64,000 bases of DNA from positions 1,075,131 to 1,139,130 of the forward strand of contig UESW01004239.1 in NCBI GenBank assembly GCA_900491605.1, in the 5' to 3' direction. This DNA is from Calamus simplicifolius (lineage: Eukaryota > Streptophyta > Magnoliopsida > Arecales > Arecaceae). Made by a program: the position numbers and the translations under genes. Shown here in pieces: positions 10,523-20,839 of this stretch (position 1 is its first letter; the number at the start of each line of letters is the position of its first letter). The notes under the pieces are model-generated. The model saw only the letters and a program-made list of their open reading frames with translations, was not told where the DNA came from and did no database searches.

Positions 10523-11899
10523 TGTTGGTCCAGATAGCAACCCAAGAGGAGGGGTGAATTGGGTTTTTCAAAAATTTAAACTCTTTTGAAAGATAACCCC
10601 CAGCGAAAATAAAAACTTAGATTCACAAATTAAAACTGAACAACCACAAATAGAGAGTTGAAGATAAAAAGACAATCACGGCAAACACAGGAGATTTTAT
10701 AGTGGTTTGGTGTACCTACACCTACATCCACTCCCAAGTACCTTTTCGGTCCACACTATAATCAAACTGATTATAGCAGAGTTGTTTTGCAAGCTCACAA
10801 CTCGAACTTATTGTTTTCCCGGGTACACAACAAACCCAGCTGGTTTTCAAGGCTCATCAGCATAAAACCTATCACCACAAGCTAATGCTTGCATAAGGCT
10901 AACAGCCTCAACTGAATCAATCACCAGATTGACCCAGCAAACAATATTTGTTTTTACAAGATAAACAGCTCCTTCAATGAGCAAATATACAATAATGAAA
11001 CAATAATAAGAGGGTAGGAATCAAAGCCTGATTCACAGATCTTGGTGGCTTCTTCCTTCTCTTCCTTTTGAATGGATCTTCCTTCAAAATGCTCTTGAGA
11101 CTCAGAAGATCAGAAAGCTAGGGCTTCTTCCTTTTCTTGAGATTTCTTCGAAATGGAACAGCAAAAGCTTGGAATCTCTCTCTCTTCTTTTGGGGAATCA
11201 GTATGATCTTTCCTTACAAGTTTTCCCTCTTTTCTTTTCTGATAGATCTCAAAGATTTGTCTCTATTCTTTTCTTTTTGCCTCTCTTCTCTTTTTTTTTT
11301 TTTTTTTTTGGGATGCAACAAACCCTCTTCTTATATATCCCGATTAATCCATAAATAGTTTGAAACTATCCGTTAGAAATAAGTGTAAGAAGGATTAGAT
11401 CCATAAATAATAATAGCCATTGGGATTAAAATAGATAAAGATAAAGTTTAGAGTCGTTCTGACAGTTCTGGAGCCGTGTCTGACATTCTGGAGTCGGCTC
11501 TAACTCAAAATTCTTTAATCCGCTCGATCTGGAGTCGTCTCTGACTTTTTTGGGGTCGACACAATTCTTCTGGAGTCGACTCTAACAGTCTGGGAGTCGA
11601 CTCTAAGTCGTGGCCTGAAAAATCATCGTTCTGTCTTTTCTGTTAGAGTTAGCTCTAACAGTCCCGGAGTCGACTCTAAGTCTGTGCCGTTTTTCGGAGT
11701 TGACTCTACGATTCCATGTGTCGACTCTAATGTCTGCAATCTTACCTTGACATTAGATTCGAACCAGAACTTGATTTGACTCTTGATTTTGATTATCAAG
11801 TTGACTTATAATTTGAAAACTTAATCAAAATCATTAGTAACTTCAAATGTTATACTCAAATAGTTTTGTTAATCATCAAAATCCTCAATTGGGTCAACA
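10523..11899 (-). repeat. Sirevirus 5' LTR (1,377 bp)
   Basis: On the minus strand it runs from TGTTGACCCAATTG to CCAACA. U3 holds about 11 palindrome copies or variants (11,450-11,740), and a TATATAAG box lies at 11,331-11,338. It shares end blocks and the downstream segment around 10,690-10,740 with the LTR at 2,854-4,532, but overall it is clearly diverged and shorter. It therefore belongs to a separate insertion, not a pair with that LTR. Confidence 0.85.
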
Positions 11900-12064
11900 A
11901 GATTAGGATTGCGATTTAATGATTGCAAACTTCATTTTCTATCATCCAAGAGTTTGGTATTTGTTTCCTTTGATATTAACCTCCTCATTGATTCATATCT
12001 TATTAGTTTGTTTTAGACACTACTGTTGATATGACTGATCCCGCGTCGTCAGGATAAAAGGTAA

Positions 12065-14222
12065 CGGCGGCTAATGACCCCGAGGCCCCCACCGGTCTTG
12101 GGGTGCACCAGCATTTCCCCACACTCGGGACCCCTTCCGATCTCGGGGTGGGGTCATCATCTCCTGACCCGAGACCCCCATCGGTCTCGGGGTGCACCGG
12201 CATTTCCCCACCCCCGGGACCCCTTCCGGTCTCGGGGTGGGGTCATCATCTCATGACCCCGAGACCCCCACTGGTCTCGAGGTGCACCGATATTTCCCAC
12301 CCCCAGGACCCCTTCCGGTCTCGGGGTGGGGTCATCATCTCATGACCCCGAGACCCCCACCGGTCTCGGGGTGCACCGGAATTTCCCTACCCTCGGGACC
12401 CCTTCCGGTCTTGGGGTGGGGTCATCATCTCATGACCCCGAGACCCCCACCGGTCTCGAGGTGCACCGGCATTTCCCCACCCCCGGGAACCCTTCCGGTC
12501 TCGGGTGGGGTCATCATCTCATGACCCCGAGACCCCCACCGATCTCGGGATGCATCGGCATTTCCCCACCCCTGGGATCCCTTCCGGTCTCGGGGTGGGG
12601 TCATCATCTCTTAACCCCGAGACCCCCACCGGTCTCGGGGTGCACCGGCATTTCCCCACCCCTGGGACCCCTTCCGGTCTCGGGGTGGGGTCATCATCTC
12701 ATGACCCCGAGACCCCCATCGGTCTCGGGATGCACCGGCATTTTCCCACCCCCGGAATCCCTTCCGGTCTCAGGGTGGGGTCATCATCTCTTAACCCCGA
12801 GACCCCCACCGGTCTTGGGGTGCACCGGCATTTCCCCACCCCCGGGACCCCTTCCGGTCTCGGGGTGGGGTCATCATCTCATGACCCCGAGACCCCCATC
12901 GGTCTCGGGGTGCACTGGCATTTCCCCACCACTGGGACCCCTTCCGATCTCGGGGTGGGGTCATCATCTCATGACCCCGAGACCCCACCGGTCTCGGGTT
13001 GCACCGGCATTTCCCCACTCCCGGAACCCCTTCCGGTCTCGAGGTGGGGTCATCATCTCTTAACCCCGAGACCCCCACCGGTCTCGGGGTGCACCGGCAT
13101 TTCCCCACCCCCGGGACCCCTTCCGGTCTCGGGCTGGGGTCATCATCTCTTGACCCCGAGACCCCCATCGGTCTTGGGGTGCACCGGCATTTTCCCACCC
13201 CCGGGACCCCTTTCGGTCTCGGGGTGGGGTCATCATCTCTTGACCACGAGACCCCATCGGTCTCGGGGTGCACCGGCATTTCCCCACAACCGGGACCCCT
13301 ACCGGTCTCAGGATGGGGTCATCATCTCATGACCCCGAGACCCCCACCGGTCTCGGGGTGCACTGGCATTTCCCCACCCCCGGGACCCCTTCCGGTCTCG
13401 GGCTGGGGTCATCATCTCATGACCCGGAGATCCCCACCGGTCTCGGGATGCACCGGCATTTCTCCACCCCCGGAACCCCTTCCGGTCTCGGGGTGGGGTC
13501 ATCATCTCTTAACCCCGAGACCCCCATCGGTCTTGGGGTGCACCGGCATTTCCCCACCCCCGGGACCCCTTCCGGTCTTGGGATGGGGTCATCATCTCTT
13601 GACCCCGAGACCCCACTGGTCTCGGGGTGCACCGGCATTTCCCCACCCCCAGGACCCCTTCCGGTCTCGGGGTGGGGTCATCATCTCTTGACCCCGAGAC
13701 CCCCATCGGTCTCGGGGTGCACTGGCATTTCCTCACCCCCGGGATCCCTTCCGGTCTCGGGGTGGGGTCATCATCTCTTAACCCCGAGACCCCCACCGGT
13801 CTCGGGGTGCACCGGCATTTTCCCACCCCCGGGACCCCTTCCGGTCTCGGGGTGGGGTCATCATCTCTTGACCCCGAGACCCCCACCGGTCTCGGGGTGC
13901 ACCGGCATTTTCCCACCCCCGTGACCCCTTCCGGTCTCGGGGTGGGGTCATCATCTCTTGACCCCGAGACCCCCACCGGTCTCGGGGTGCACCGGCATTT
14001 CTCCACCCCCGGGACCCCTTCCGGTCTCGAGGTGGGGTCATCATCTCTTGACCCCGAGACCCCCACCAGTCTCGGGGTGCACCGGCATTTCCCCACCCCC
14101 GTGACCCCTTCCGGTCTCGGGGTGGGGTCATCATCTCTTGACCCGAGACCCCCCACCGATCTCGGGGTGCACCGGCATCTCCCCATCCCGGGACCCCTTC
14201 TGGTCTCAGGGTGGGGTCATCA
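12065..14222. repeat. 90 bp GC-rich hairpin minisatellite, about 24 copies
   Basis: Direct reading shows a strict 90 bp period (for example the same phase at 13,771, 13,861, 13,951 and 14,041), with a few one-base slips such as 12,986-13,250. Each unit holds a perfect 10 bp stem, ACCCCGAGAC and GTCTCGGGGT, around an 8-base loop. A second GTCTCGGGGT lies 46 bp on. Units end in GGGGTCATCATCTC followed by T or A variants. Because 90 is divisible by 3 and the unit lacks stops, all the overlapping 'proteins' here are artefacts. The array lies inside the U3 of the solo LTR, upstream of its TATA box. Confidence 0.92.
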
Positions 14223-14571
14223 GCAATTGGCATGCAGTTCAATCGTCGAAAGAAATGACGGCTTCAGGTGGGACGCACCAACGTGACTCTCAGTACGCCT
14301 GTGATTGCACCCCGTTACGGAGAGCCATACCTCATTACAGCGTATGGTGCATTGCATGTCCCTGTGCATGGTCATGCCTCACTACGGCGTACGATTCGCT
14401 ACCACTTGCGACTGTGCTCGGTCATATCATCCGACGGCGCGCACTGAATGCCTTCGCGGCTGTTGGACACGTATGACATCACGTCGGCAAGCGATACGGG
14501 ATGTCTCTGGCACGCGCAGCGATGGTACAACGGTGATCTTCCGAAACAGTAAGATAGGATATTCGGACAGG

Positions 14572-14578
14572 TATAAAA
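14572..14578 (+). promoter_or_regulatory. TATA box of the solo LTR
   Basis: TATAAAA sits about 350 bp after the minisatellite and about 250 bp before the LTR end, a normal U3/R position. Confidence 0.6.
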
Positions 14579-14830
14579 GCATGTGCTCGCACTGTAAGTA
14601 GGGATCTGAACTCTGGTTTTCTGAGCTTTCTTCCTCCCAGCAAAACCCTAACCGCCTCAGTTCTTTTCCGCTGAGCGGTTCTTTGTCTGAGCCCAAGTGA
14701 CTAACTTGGTCGTCGGAGGGTCCCTACCGGTATCACCGGTCTCCGGGGACCTATCTTGCAGGGCTCCGAGGAGAAGGACGTCCGTCTTCCCCAGCGTTTG
14801 AGGAAGGTGACTTGGCGTCATCAAGTGTCA

Positions 14831-17800
14831 TTTATTTTTAGTTCATAATCTTTAGTTACAGTATCTTCTACTTATTTTGATACATTAAATAGTATGAAAG
14901 AATAAATGACTTATTGACTAGTTGGGTTTTGAAAATGATTTACCAATAGATAGTCCTGTATCAAAGGAACAATTTAATGACTTAGGTTGGTTTGATACAT
15001 CCCTATCTTTCTTGCATACTAGTTAGACTGCATTCTTAAGAAAGCATCGCCTTGGATTAGATCAAATGTTTGCCTCCTAGCTTTAATCAAACAAACTATT
15101 CGATTCAAAAAGGAGATTAAGTTTAGTACCATGCTTTTGTCATGTAGCCAGTTATCCTTTCATCCCCTCAATCAATTATCTCCACACAAAAGATCACAAT
15201 TGTTCCTTATTAGTTGGTAGTTGAAGAAAATTTCTTTTAACTTCTATTCAACCAGACACAAGATAGCATAACCTCATAGTGGATAACCCTTTTAATTGTT
15301 TTGGGTATTTGACTCTGCTAAAAAGATCTTGCCCTCTTTGCTATAACCCCTTCTCATGGAGTCTTTTTTGGCTCAGTTAATGAACTTATTCAACTCGTAG
15401 TTGACTAAATTATGCACTTGATTGGTTGAAATATCCCATATCAAATCATGTCACTCTAAAGATGTAGTTGTCCTCTTGAAACTTTTGGCTACCTCCTTCA
15501 AGTCATCAAAAACTTGATCAATAATCAAGCTCTAAGTTATTTCAACTCCATATTGGGCTCCCTCACAAACATTTGCTCATCCTCCATCCTTGTAAATGGA
15601 AGAAAAGAACCCTTGTTGATGGAAGAAGATTTATAATTGTAGAGCATATCTTGGATAATGATAAGCCAATAAGTTAGAGTTAGTTCCTCCTACATAGTAA
15701 TATGGTAATCTAGCTTAAGCATGTTGACTATAATACAATGGCTCCTTTTTGTAGGATAGAATCTTGATTATCTAATTACCTCAAGGATTAGAATGGGCCT
15801 ACGCCCTAAGTTGAAATGCCAAGTAGGGCTCCTCAAGATTGAGCTTGTAAGATAGTTTCCTAAGACTCATGAGATTGAGTCCCAAAAAATTATAATCAGC
15901 CACAGGAAGCAACTTTATCAGACCCCTAGTATTGTATACCTAGGATTTGTGATATGTTTGAGTTGAAGGATGCCTATCAACATCTCTTCTACAAGTGAAA
16001 AAGGAAGGCATTGGATTTATAAAACTAAGGGCTCAAAACAAAATATGATGGTTTTACAAAACCACTAGCATGATCCATTGTTTCAATCCTCACATGCTTG
16101 GATTGTTGAATAGTTAAGATTAGCACTTCTAAAGAGTTCTTTAGATTTGAAGGCTGAGATAAAACTTTAGATGGATGCTTTTGATTGGTTCATAAAGCAT
16201 GCAATGGATTTCTAGAGTATAAGGCTCGGATTAATTTCTAAAATTTTATAATAGGTTGAAGGGCTCTGATCAAATGATACAACAAATTTGTCTAACAATT
16301 ATAAACTTATAGAGAAATATTATTGGTGGTATGATGGAAATTAATTAGAAAAGGATGAGTAGATTGGTTGATTGCTGACTTTGCCGGAGATAAAAAACTA
16401 GAGAGTGACATTATTGATTGCTAATTTCTACAGGGGCACGTACAAGAGTTTTGAAATGACATGCCAGATTAAAGAAAACAATGCCATAGAAGGTTAATAT
16501 GTATATTAGATTTTGTTTGATGAGGAGGCTTAGTAATTAGAATATTTTATCTTATAGAATGAATGATTGAAGAGATTTGAGGGTACCCCAAAAATAATAA
16601 TCTCCTAATTTGGTTGCATCTAATCATAATCCAAGAAACTCAACTACGCCCAACTATATCCAATCTTACTCGATCACATATAGTTGAACCTAAAGATTTC
16701 CACTACTTAATCAAGTCTATTTTAACATGATCCAATTGGTAGCTTGATCCAACTCAACCAAAATTGATCTATGATAGATCCACGTGCCCTTAGGAGCTAG
16801 TAAAGTATATCTATTATGAGAATCCTAAGAGTATTTGTCAATATTTCCTATATATATACACACATATATAAGTATGTATATATGTATTCAAACCACATTT
16901 TTATGCACAAAATTCTAGAGATATGCCTCATGTTAAGATTATTGTCATGCTAATATAAATTTAAAATTTAGTTTTTCTAGGTTAGCTACTCTTTCTTTAG
17001 GCACCAAGAAAGGAAGTCATTTCTCTTCCAAACAAATTATCTTGCTTTAAAATCATGTTAGCAACCTAGTTTGTGGAGAAATAGAAATTTAAGAGTCTTG
17101 CCAAATCTCAGTAGGACTTAAAGTCCCATTCTCTATTGAAGGAGGAGGGAACCTCATGATCTTCTATCTGAAGTCCTTCCTTTGGAGAGCCATCCAATTG
17201 AGTCGTAGTCTTCCTTCCTTTCTATTTTGGCAGAGTATTCTCCCTGAGCCGCCATTAGAATCACTTCTAAAATGAGGTAGGCCCCTTCCTCTCCTCTCTC
17301 CTTGTGTGCGTGCACGCGACTGTATGACTAGTGATTGGCAGCCATTATTCACTAGCTTCAATTACAAAGTCACTGGGATCTACCAACTTGGGCTCTCCTA
17401 CTTTAGTAGTAACAATGTAGTTCCTAGAAGGGGAATAATCTTTCTTCGTACTGATGAGTCAGTGTTGTTGGCTATATAGCATGCTAAGGGGGCCCTGGTT
17501 GTGGGGTGGGTGAGCCAAGGGTAGACCTGGCCTCATTGCTTACAATCTAACCTTGCTCCTCACTTTTCTTTTCCCTCTGCTTTGTTTGGACTTGATTTTG
17601 TGAGCATCCATAGCAGCACCCGACCATCAAGTCGCTCTATGGCCAATTAGCCACTGACTCCTCCTATATCACTATTGTACCTTTGTTGTTGAGACAATAC
17701 AAGGAAAAGGAGGGAAGGATGATTATGAGAGATGCATATGAGTCTTCTTCAAGTATGATAGAATAATAGAGTATTGGAGTTTGAAGTGATAGAATTTTCA

Positions 17801-18083
17801 TAGTTTGCATTGAAGTAAATTCAATTGCAAAAGTAGAGAGAGCATAACAACCTACAAGAACATAAAACCCTAATTGGAATAGTTTTCGTCAACGTTTATT
17901 AAAGTGTTCCAAATTAAATATTAATTTTAGTTAGCACTTCATAAAATTCAAAGATGGGAATAAATGTCTATTCCATTGGGAATGCAAAAATATGTGATCA
18001 CAAATCTGTCCCTTAGTTTTTAATATATTTTGATCCTTTCAAACTCACTAATCGTTATCGTTGGCGGTCAAAAAAAACATACT
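14831..18083. other. AT-rich DNA with no recognised gene
   Basis: No intact gene is visible. On the minus strand, about 15,060-15,600 keeps coding-like stretches in shifting frames (for example SLIIDQVFDDLKEVAKSFKR, LVNYELNKFIN and FLNRIVCLIKARRQTFDLI). I cannot assign them to a family. A dinucleotide-rich run (TATATATACACACATATATA) sits near 16,850. A more GC-rich patch at 17,160-17,560 has no convincing frame. Confidence 0.45.
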
Positions 18084-18119
18084 CACTACTATAGTTAGTA
18101 GTGAATCACGATCGTAACC

Positions 18120-19370
18120 TCGGGGATCAAGGACAATTATTTTACCATAATAGTTATACTTATAATCTTATTACGGCGAAGTGTTTTTGTCGTCGTAAGA
18201 AAGAATGTTTTTTATTACTAAATTTTTTTTTTTACTTTCTATTACGATGAAATTTAAATTTTACCATAATAGTTATACTTCTTACGGTGAAACTTTTGTT
18301 TTATCGTAATAAAGTACATTTTTTTATTAAATCTTTTTTTTTTTCTTATTATTACAGCAAAATTTCAATTTCGCCATAATAGTTATACTTATAACGGCAA
18401 AATTTTTTGTTTCATCATAATAAAGTATGTTTTTTTATTAAATCTTTTTTTTCTATTACGACAAAAAATGTTGTCATCGTAATAAAGTATGTTTTTTTTA
18501 TTAAATCTTTTTTCTAGTTATATTTCGGTGAAATTTTGAATTTTGCCGTAATGGTTATACTTATTACGATGAATATTATTTTTGTCATAATAAGTATAAC
18601 AATTTTTTTAAAAAAAAATTTCTCATTCTATTATGGTAAAAATGGAATATGTATCATAATAGTTATAAGTATTACGATGAAACTTATTTTCGCCGTAATA
18701 AGAATAATATTTTTTTATTAAATTTTTTTTTCTCGTGAAACCCTCTTTTCTATCATAAAGTAAAATTTTTATCGTAATAGTGTTACGTATACGAAGAAAT
18801 TAGTTTCATCATAAAACATATAACGATTTAAAAAAAAATTTCTCGTTCTATTAAGATAAAATAGAATATTCGCCGTAATATATAGTTATACTTAATATGA
18901 TGAAAATTATTGTTACCATAATAAGTATAATGATTTTTTTTATTAATTTTTTTTCTCGTTCTATTACGGTGAAAATAAAATTTTTACCGTAATAGTTATA
19001 CGTATTACGATGAAAATAATTTTTGCCATAGTAAATATAATGATTTTTTTATTAATTTTTTTTTTCTCGTTCTATTATGGTGAAAATAGAATTGTCGTCG
19101 TAATAGTTATACGACGAAAATTATGTTCGTCATAACAAGTATAATGATTTTTTTATTAAATTTTTTTTTCTTGTTCTATTACGATGAAATTGAATTGCGC
19201 CGTAATAGTTATACTTATTACAACGAAAAATAGTTTCGTCGTAATAAGATACAAATTTTTTTATTAAAATTTTTTTTTTTGTTCTAATACGGTAAAAGTT
19301 GAATTTTACCGTAATATTGTACTTATTACGATAAAAAAATTTGTCGTATAAGATAATACTTATTACGAGA
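18120..19370. repeat. Left subterminal repeats of the CACTA element
   Basis: About ten irregular units of roughly 110 bp are built from TTATTACGATGA-type and CCGTAATAGTTATAC-type words in both orientations, separated by T-runs. A TCTCGTTCTATTA block recurs near 18,840, 18,952, 19,065 and, diverged, 19,169. Such repeats are the binding sites of the TNPA-type protein in En/Spm elements. Confidence 0.8.
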
Positions 19371-19374
19371 CTTC

Positions 19375-20368
19375 ATGAAACCCTCTCTTTCCTGCGAAAC
19401 CATCTCTCTCCCACGACTTCGTGAAACCCTAAACCCAGACTCCGTCCACCGACCCCCCCGGACGCCGGAATCAAAAGAGACTCTATCCGCCAACCCCCGC
19501 GAGCTCCTCTCTGCTGCCACACCCCGAACGCCGAGCTAGAGGAGAAGGTGAAGTGGATTTCCAACTAAATCTCTTCTTCTTTTTAATCTAATTTTTTTCA
19601 TAATCTTAGTAATCCTGGTGTTATTTCTTCAGATTTGGAGGTTGAAGTGGATTTCCATTCTGAGTGGCTAGAAGCTGAAGCCAGTGATTCGGGAGTCGGG
19701 ACGGTTTGGGTTGGAGTTTGACGCCATTGGAGAGGATTTGAAAAGGATTTGGAGGTTGTTTCTCAAAACCACCGAGAAATTAAAAGGTAAGTTTATCTCT
19801 TTCGCATCCCCTTCTTTCAAAGTCTTAAATTCAGCCAATAAGAGGTGGCGTCCAAATACATGTCAAAACCACCGAGAAATTAAAAGGATATGGTTATTTA
19901 AATAGGTTTAATGGCTTAGTTTTCCAGGTTATCAATGAAAGGTCCCCTCCATTGCTGGTTAGATGGACTTCTCGTTGCAGACTGGATATTTGTAAAGTTA
20001 TGTAGGGTCATAATTTTCCAACTATAATATGTTTATAGGGTTACCCAATTGCTTCCCAGCTTGGTCATTCCATTGTAGACCCAGTTCCCAGCATATTCAC
20101 ATTCAAAATTGAGGATATATGTCTGGAGAGTTTGTCTGGGGTAATTTGAATAGATAAAATATCTCCATTACATTATCTGTGTACTTCTGTCTCATTTGAC
20201 TGTTGCTTACCATAGTTGTATATTTATTTTTGATCACTTTGGCCAAAAATTTTAATGAGACATTTTGCATAATGTTGATGAATTGGATATCATGGACCTT
20301 GGAAATCATATAGCATTTCTGCATCTCATCATGGTATGTCCTTGTGAATTTACTACAAAATGCATAGA
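19375..20368 (+). other. GC-rich leader of the CACTA element and first intron start
   Basis: Right after the subterminal repeats the base composition jumps (about 19,375-19,560, with GAAACCCT words), as in the non-coding first exons of plant CACTA genes. The same 25 bp stands at 19,763-19,787 and 19,863-19,887; the first copy runs directly into GGTAAGT, which resembles a splice donor. I see no convincing protein frame. Confidence 0.4.
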
Positions 20369-20373
20369 TTTAT
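20369..20373. repeat. Target site duplication TTTAT (left)
   Basis: It is identical to TTTAT at 26,170-26,174 on the other side of the copia element. Confidence 0.93.
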
Positions 20374-20655
20374 TGTTGCGGAAATCAGATTCAATAAACA
20401 AATCAAACAATAAACAAACAAAGGAACACCAAGAATTTACGTGGTTCGATCATGGTGATCTACATCCACGGGCAAGGCAAACAAAATTCCATTATCAAAA
20501 AGAGGAGAGAAGGTCTCACATTACAGAAGTTTTCACACGTATATATATACGCCCAAAATAAACCCTATCGGACCGGTTTGGTCCGGTCTCAACAAGAATA
20601 TCGGGTTGGGTCAAAAAACCGGACCCGATATATAAAATTCAAGACATATTTAACA
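20374..20655 (-). repeat. Copia 3' LTR (282 bp)
   Basis: On the minus strand it starts TGTTAAATATG and ends CCGCAACA. It is nearly identical to 25,885-26,169. The polypurine tract GCCAAGGTGGAGATT lies directly upstream. Confidence 0.94.
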
Positions 20656-20839
20656 AATCTCCACCTTGGCTTGAATTTAACAAACTAGAAGTCGAACATA
20701 TTCTCCCAGCATCCCTAAGCCTACGTGAGCTAACTCGGTGTAGGAAACAAGGGATGCAACGAAAAACATATCCACTTCAAGAAAAAACAAAAATAGAACT
20801 TTCATTCACCTCGCTACCAAGCCCCAGAAGGAGAAAACC

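Larger units (their letters stand above)
4533..11899 (-). mobile_element. Ty1/copia Sirevirus, minus strand, interrupted by the + strand copy
   Basis: From right to left: 5' LTR (11,899-10,523), primer site, gag with two zinc knuckles, protease, integrase, reverse transcriptase, RNase H, then the extra ORF, which is cut at 4,533 by the other copy's LTR. The missing 3' end should lie beyond the left window edge. All coding parts carry frameshifts, so the copy is dead. The 5 bases outside the LTR are AGATT (11,900-11,904). Confidence 0.9.
12016..14829 (+). mobile_element. Solo LTR of a Tat-type Ty3/gypsy element, with expanded U3
   Basis: Inverted ends GACACT (12,016-12,021) and AGTGTC (14,824-14,829) enclose a second pair, TGATATGAC (12,027) and GTCATCA (to 14,823). 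I cannot tell which pair is the exact end. A TATA box lies at 14,572, followed by a leader. The U5 block ACTAACTTGGTCGTCGGAGG with a later TTGCAGG is shared with the Tat LTR at 49,290-50,001. There is no primer site to the right and no polypurine tract to the left, so it looks like a solo LTR. If the end is 14,823, the flanks ACTGT and AGTGT match at 4 of 5 bases. Confidence 0.68.

Noticed and set aside
2854..11899. LTRs 2,854-4,532 and 10,523-11,899 as the two ends of one element
   Set aside because: They are in opposite orientations, differ strongly in length and sequence, and coding order shows two separate nested insertions.
12065..14222. CRISPR-like array
   Set aside because: The whole 90 bp unit repeats; there are no unique spacers, no cas genes, and the context is a plant retrotransposon.
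12003..14700. More than ten overlapping long frames on both strands with proline/glycine-rich repeats
   Set aside because: They arise from a stop-free 90 bp tandem unit; a period divisible by 3 keeps several frames open. No start context, no non-repeat domain.
17164..17361. Minus-strand frame of 65 codons
   Set aside because: No domain, no splice or promoter context; likely chance in a GC-richer patch.
18536..18721. Small hydrophobic protein (61 codons)
   Set aside because: Translation of AT-rich CACTA subterminal repeats; I/F/N-rich by composition only.
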